Source: Stagnihabitans sp043738565
Lineage (GTDB): Bacteria > Pseudomonadota > Alphaproteobacteria > Rhodobacterales > Rhodobacteraceae
Assembly (NCBI GenBank): GCA_043738565.1
Contig: JAYUGA010000015.1
Location: 1-18,969 of the forward strand
DNA length: 18,969 bases
Direction of reading: 5' to 3'
The notes under the pieces are model-generated. The model did not search any database and was not told the DNA's origin. It saw only the letters and a list, made by a program, of their open reading frames with translations. Each line of letters starts with the position of its first letter. Position 1 is the stretch's first letter. Shown piece after piece: positions 17,066 through 18,969 of the stretch. A program made the position numbers and the translations under genes.

Positions 17066-18646
17066 TCAGGCGCTGCGCCGCTCTGCTTCGTCACTGATCA
17101 GGGATTTGGGTACGGCGCCGGCATCGCGCAACTGAAACGCCGTCAGGGTAAAGCCACCCGCCAGCGGCGCAAAGCGGCAGTCAAACAGGCGGCCATCCAA
17201 GAGCCGCGCCTCGGCCCGCCAGACCGCACGGTCCTCGGTGTTCAGGGCAAACTCCTCCAGTTCCGCCCAGATCTTGCTGGGGGCGCACAGTCCGCGCCAC
17301 TCGGCACATTGGCTGCGCAGGTTGGTCTCCCCCAAAGTGGCCAGAGGATCGCTGCCCCACAGCCCGGCATAGGCCGCGTTGGACATCACCAGTTGGCCGG
17401 CCGGCGTAAAGACGGCAATTGCCTCGCCCATCTCGTCAATCACTGACTGGCCCAGTTCCAGATCGGCCCGGTAGCGCCGGGTCCGCAACATTTCACCCGA
17501 GATATCCTCGATCATCAGGGCGAGGGCCCCATTCGGATGTGGCCGCCCAATCACCCGGTAGGTCTGACCGCCCGGCAGGCTCCAGGTTTCCTCGTAAAGC
17601 CCAGAGGCGGCGGCCTTTTCCATCTCGACCAATTGCCTGCGCCAGTCGCGGTAATCCTTGGGTTCCGGCACCATGTTGCGGTCGCGCATCGCATCCAGCA
17701 CCGATAGAAGCGAGGGGCGCATCGACAGAAAATCCACTGGCAGCCCGGTCAGGCCCAGCAGCGCCGGGTTGAACAGTTGCAACTGGCGTTGCTGGTCAAA
17801 GATCGCCAGCCCGACGTGCAGATGGGCAAAGGTTTTGGTCAGGGTCTGCATGAATTCGCGCAGCACCGCCTCGGCCTGAACCGCGGCATCGGCGGGCAGG
17901 GCAAAGATCAGCCGGCCGTCGCCCTCGCCAATGCTGCTGAGGTCGTACCACTGAATCTTGCCGCCAAACAGCACCAGCTTTTGCCGTTGCCCAGCGGAAC
18001 CCTGCGCGATTGCGGTGCGTTCAAACAGCCGCGGCAAAGGCCAGGTCAGGTCTTGCCCCGGCCCCAGCACATCCCCCGCCCGCAGCAGATAGGCGGCGTT
18101 GGCCCAGGTCACGTCGTCCTTCCCGCTTTCGCGCCAGATCAGAATCGGTGCCTTGGCCAGCGCCGTGCGCAACAGGTCCAGCTCTTCCACCAGGGCGCGT
18201 TGCGACATGGCGTCATGGCCCGTCACCTGATCATCCTGTTCGGGATCGATCAGCACCAGCTTGGTCAGCCCGCCGCGCAGTTCGGCCATCAGCAGCAAGG
18301 GCCGACCCAGCCCCGAGCTGGAGGCCAGCGTCATCGTGCCTTGGTGCGGCAGGCGCAGCATCTGCTCCTCCAGATCGGCGAAGTGGCTGGCCAGAAACGA
18401 TTTCAGCTTGGCCAAGGCAGAGCCGCGGGTCTGGTTGGTGCTGATCAGCGCCCGCGCACTGGGCGTGCTGTCCACCAGAATCTCACCATCGAACAGAAAC
18501 ACGGCCCCCGCAGTCGCTTGGGTAAACAGGCTGACTGGAACTTTGCGCAGATGGCGTTCAAGGAAGACTATTCCCGTACTGCCAAGCGCCGCCGCGATCA
18601 GCGCGGTCGCCACCATCAGCGCCGCCAGAAGCCAGTCGATCGACAT
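17066..18646 (-). CDS. Membrane-anchored multi-PAS protein, DivL-like, without kinase domain
   Basis: A 526-residue protein with one N-terminal membrane helix (about 5-28, LLAALMVATALIAAALGS) and a cytoplasmic part that looks like several PAS domains: a degenerate one near 40-135, others near 155-255, 268-385 (HVGLAIFDQQRQLQLFNPAL) and 395-507 (EAIAVFTPAGQLVMSNAAYAGLW). It stops after the last PAS fold; no histidine-kinase dimerisation or ATPase domain follows. This layout and its place in front of tsaE match what I recall of DivL in Rhodobacterales, where the kinase part seen in Caulobacter DivL is missing. DivL tunes the CckA-ChpT-CtrA relay. A perfect CtrA box lies upstream, which supports the link. 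ACGGAGA lies a few bases before the ATG. The DivL identity is inference; the PAS content is firm. Confidence 0.85.
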   Translation of the reverse strand: MSIDWLLAALMVATALIAAALGSTGIVFLERHLRKVPVSLFTQATAGAVFLFDGEILVDSTPSARALISTNQTRGSALAKLKSFLASHFADLEEQMLRLPHQGTMTLASSSGLGRPLLLMAELRGGLTKLVLIDPEQDDQVTGHDAMSQRALVEELDLLRTALAKAPILIWRESGKDDVTWANAAYLLRAGDVLGPGQDLTWPLPRLFERTAIAQGSAGQRQKLVLFGGKIQWYDLSSIGEGDGRLIFALPADAAVQAEAVLREFMQTLTKTFAHLHVGLAIFDQQRQLQLFNPALLGLTGLPVDFLSMRPSLLSVLDAMRDRNMVPEPKDYRDWRRQLVEMEKAAASGLYEETWSLPGGQTYRVIGRPHPNGALALMIEDISGEMLRTRRYRADLELGQSVIDEMGEAIAVFTPAGQLVMSNAAYAGLWGSDPLATLGETNLRSQCAEWRGLCAPSKIWAELEEFALNTEDRAVWRAEARLLDGRLFDCRFAPLAGGFTLTAFQLRDAGAVPKSLISDEAERRSA

Positions 18647-18696
18647 TCAATCTCCGTTCTCAACGAAGTTCATAGGTACAACTTAGGGATGATACC

Positions 18697-18712
18697 GTTA
18701 ATGAAACGTTAA
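18697..18712 (-). promoter_or_regulatory. CtrA-binding site (TTAA-N7-TTAAC) before the PAS gene
   Basis: On the minus strand the sequence TTAACGTTTCATTAAC matches the full CtrA consensus TTAA-N7-TTAAC without mismatch. It ends about 50 bases before the PAS-gene ATG. A TATCAT hexamer follows at 18694-18689 and could be the -10, putting the box over the -35 zone as at CtrA-activated promoters. In GC-rich DNA such a match is rare by chance, though this intergenic stretch is AT-rich. Confidence 0.65.
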
Positions 18713-18783
18713 ACCAGAGGCGAATCCAAACAAATCAAATCGAAAGCAACAGATCGAAAGGGAATTGGGGACTGCCGATGGCT

Positions 18784-18969
18784 TAGGGTCAGGACTCACA
18801 ACCAGAACATGACGGTTGCAGCCAGAGCGCAGGCTGAGAGGAACAGGATCGGGCATCTGTCGTAGCGGGTTGCGATACGCCGCCAGTCCTTGAGTCGGGC
18901 AAACATGTTTTCGATCCGATGGCGCAGACGGTAGAGGGCTGCATCATGCGGGACATGGACAAGTCGGCG
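18784..18969 (-). mobile_element. IS5-family insertion sequence, one end (partial)
   Basis: The window ends inside an insertion sequence. Its transposase C-terminus is recognisable, and the end of the element is probably near TTAGGGTCAGGACTCA, just after the transposase stop. The exact tip and target duplication cannot be fixed because the other end is outside the window. Confidence 0.7.
18796..18969 (-). CDS. IS5-family transposase, C-terminal fragment (runs off the window)
   Basis: The last 57 codons and the TGA of a DDE transposase are visible; the rest lies beyond the right edge. The fragment contains the Y-x2-R-x3-E-x6-K signature around the catalytic Glu (YRLRHRIENMFARLK), followed by DWRRIATRYDRCP and a hydrophobic end LAATVMFWL. 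This ending is typical of the IS427-like subgroup of IS5, in which the transposase is often split over two overlapping frames; whether that holds here cannot be seen. The visible part is intact, with no stop or shift. Confidence 0.88.
   Translation of the reverse strand, partial: RRLVHVPHDAALYRLRHRIENMFARLKDWRRIATRYDRCPILFLSACALAATVMFWL

Noticed and set aside
18656..18671. GTTC-N8-GTTC repeat before the PAS gene, resembling the alphaproteobacterial LexA box
   Set aside because: The known box is GTTC-N7-GTTC; the spacing here is eight, which puts the half-sites out of register. It also overlaps the ribosome site. Worth a look only if orthologues show N7.
1..18969. Search for a defence system, toxin-antitoxin pair, phage genes, CRISPR array or RNA genes
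   Set aside because: All stretches longer than 150 bases are explained by recognisable genes; no array of direct repeats, tRNA-like fold or small unexplained gene pair was seen.

Overview
The window looks like chromosomal DNA of an alphaproteobacterium of the order Rhodobacterales. It is GC-rich and densely packed, many neighbouring genes overlap by ATGA, the AddA/AddB proteins are of the alphaproteobacterial type, and a TsaE domain is fused to an AmgK-like kinase. There is also a perfect CtrA-type site. No stretch longer than about 150 bases lacks a gene, and I recognise no tRNA, rRNA or CRISPR array.

Left part (1-5052, plus strand): the end of a sugar-uptake and sugar-catabolism operon. 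It contains the tail of a CUT1-type ABC permease, a second permease, a LacI-family regulator, a GH127 (beta-L-arabinofuranosidase-like) enzyme with a TTG start, and a MalK/UgpC-type ATPase. The genes overlap or are 3-11 bases apart. The solute-binding protein is probably upstream, outside the window. The likely logic is import of an oligosaccharide, cleavage in the cytoplasm, and control by the LacI-type regulator.

Middle part (5077-8129, minus strand): a secreted or lipoprotein alpha/beta hydrolase of the DUF900 type whose signal peptide and mature part lie in different frames, so a one-base frameshift at a C5/G5 run is likely. Next are hslU and hslV, in the order hslV-hslU, with an ATGA overlap and a possible heat-shock-type promoter. 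A strong 11-bp hairpin separates hslV from trxA.

Right part (8242-18646, minus strand): a long co-directional cluster. In transcription order it runs: membrane-anchored multi-PAS protein (DivL-like, no kinase domain), TsaE-AmgK fusion, MurU-like nucleotidyltransferase, AddB, AddA, thioredoxin. Junctions from the fusion to addA overlap by 4-19 bases. The cluster joins a candidate cell-cycle regulator, t6A tRNA modification, cell-wall sugar recycling, double-strand break repair and redox control. A perfect TTAA-N7-TTAAC CtrA box lies about 50 bases before the PAS gene.

Right edge (about 18784-18969): the C-terminal end of an IS5-family transposase, inserted upstream of the PAS-gene promoter and running off the window.

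I see no clearly new multi-gene system. The most interesting signals are the CtrA box in front of the kinase-less PAS protein and the frameshifted lipoprotein hydrolase.
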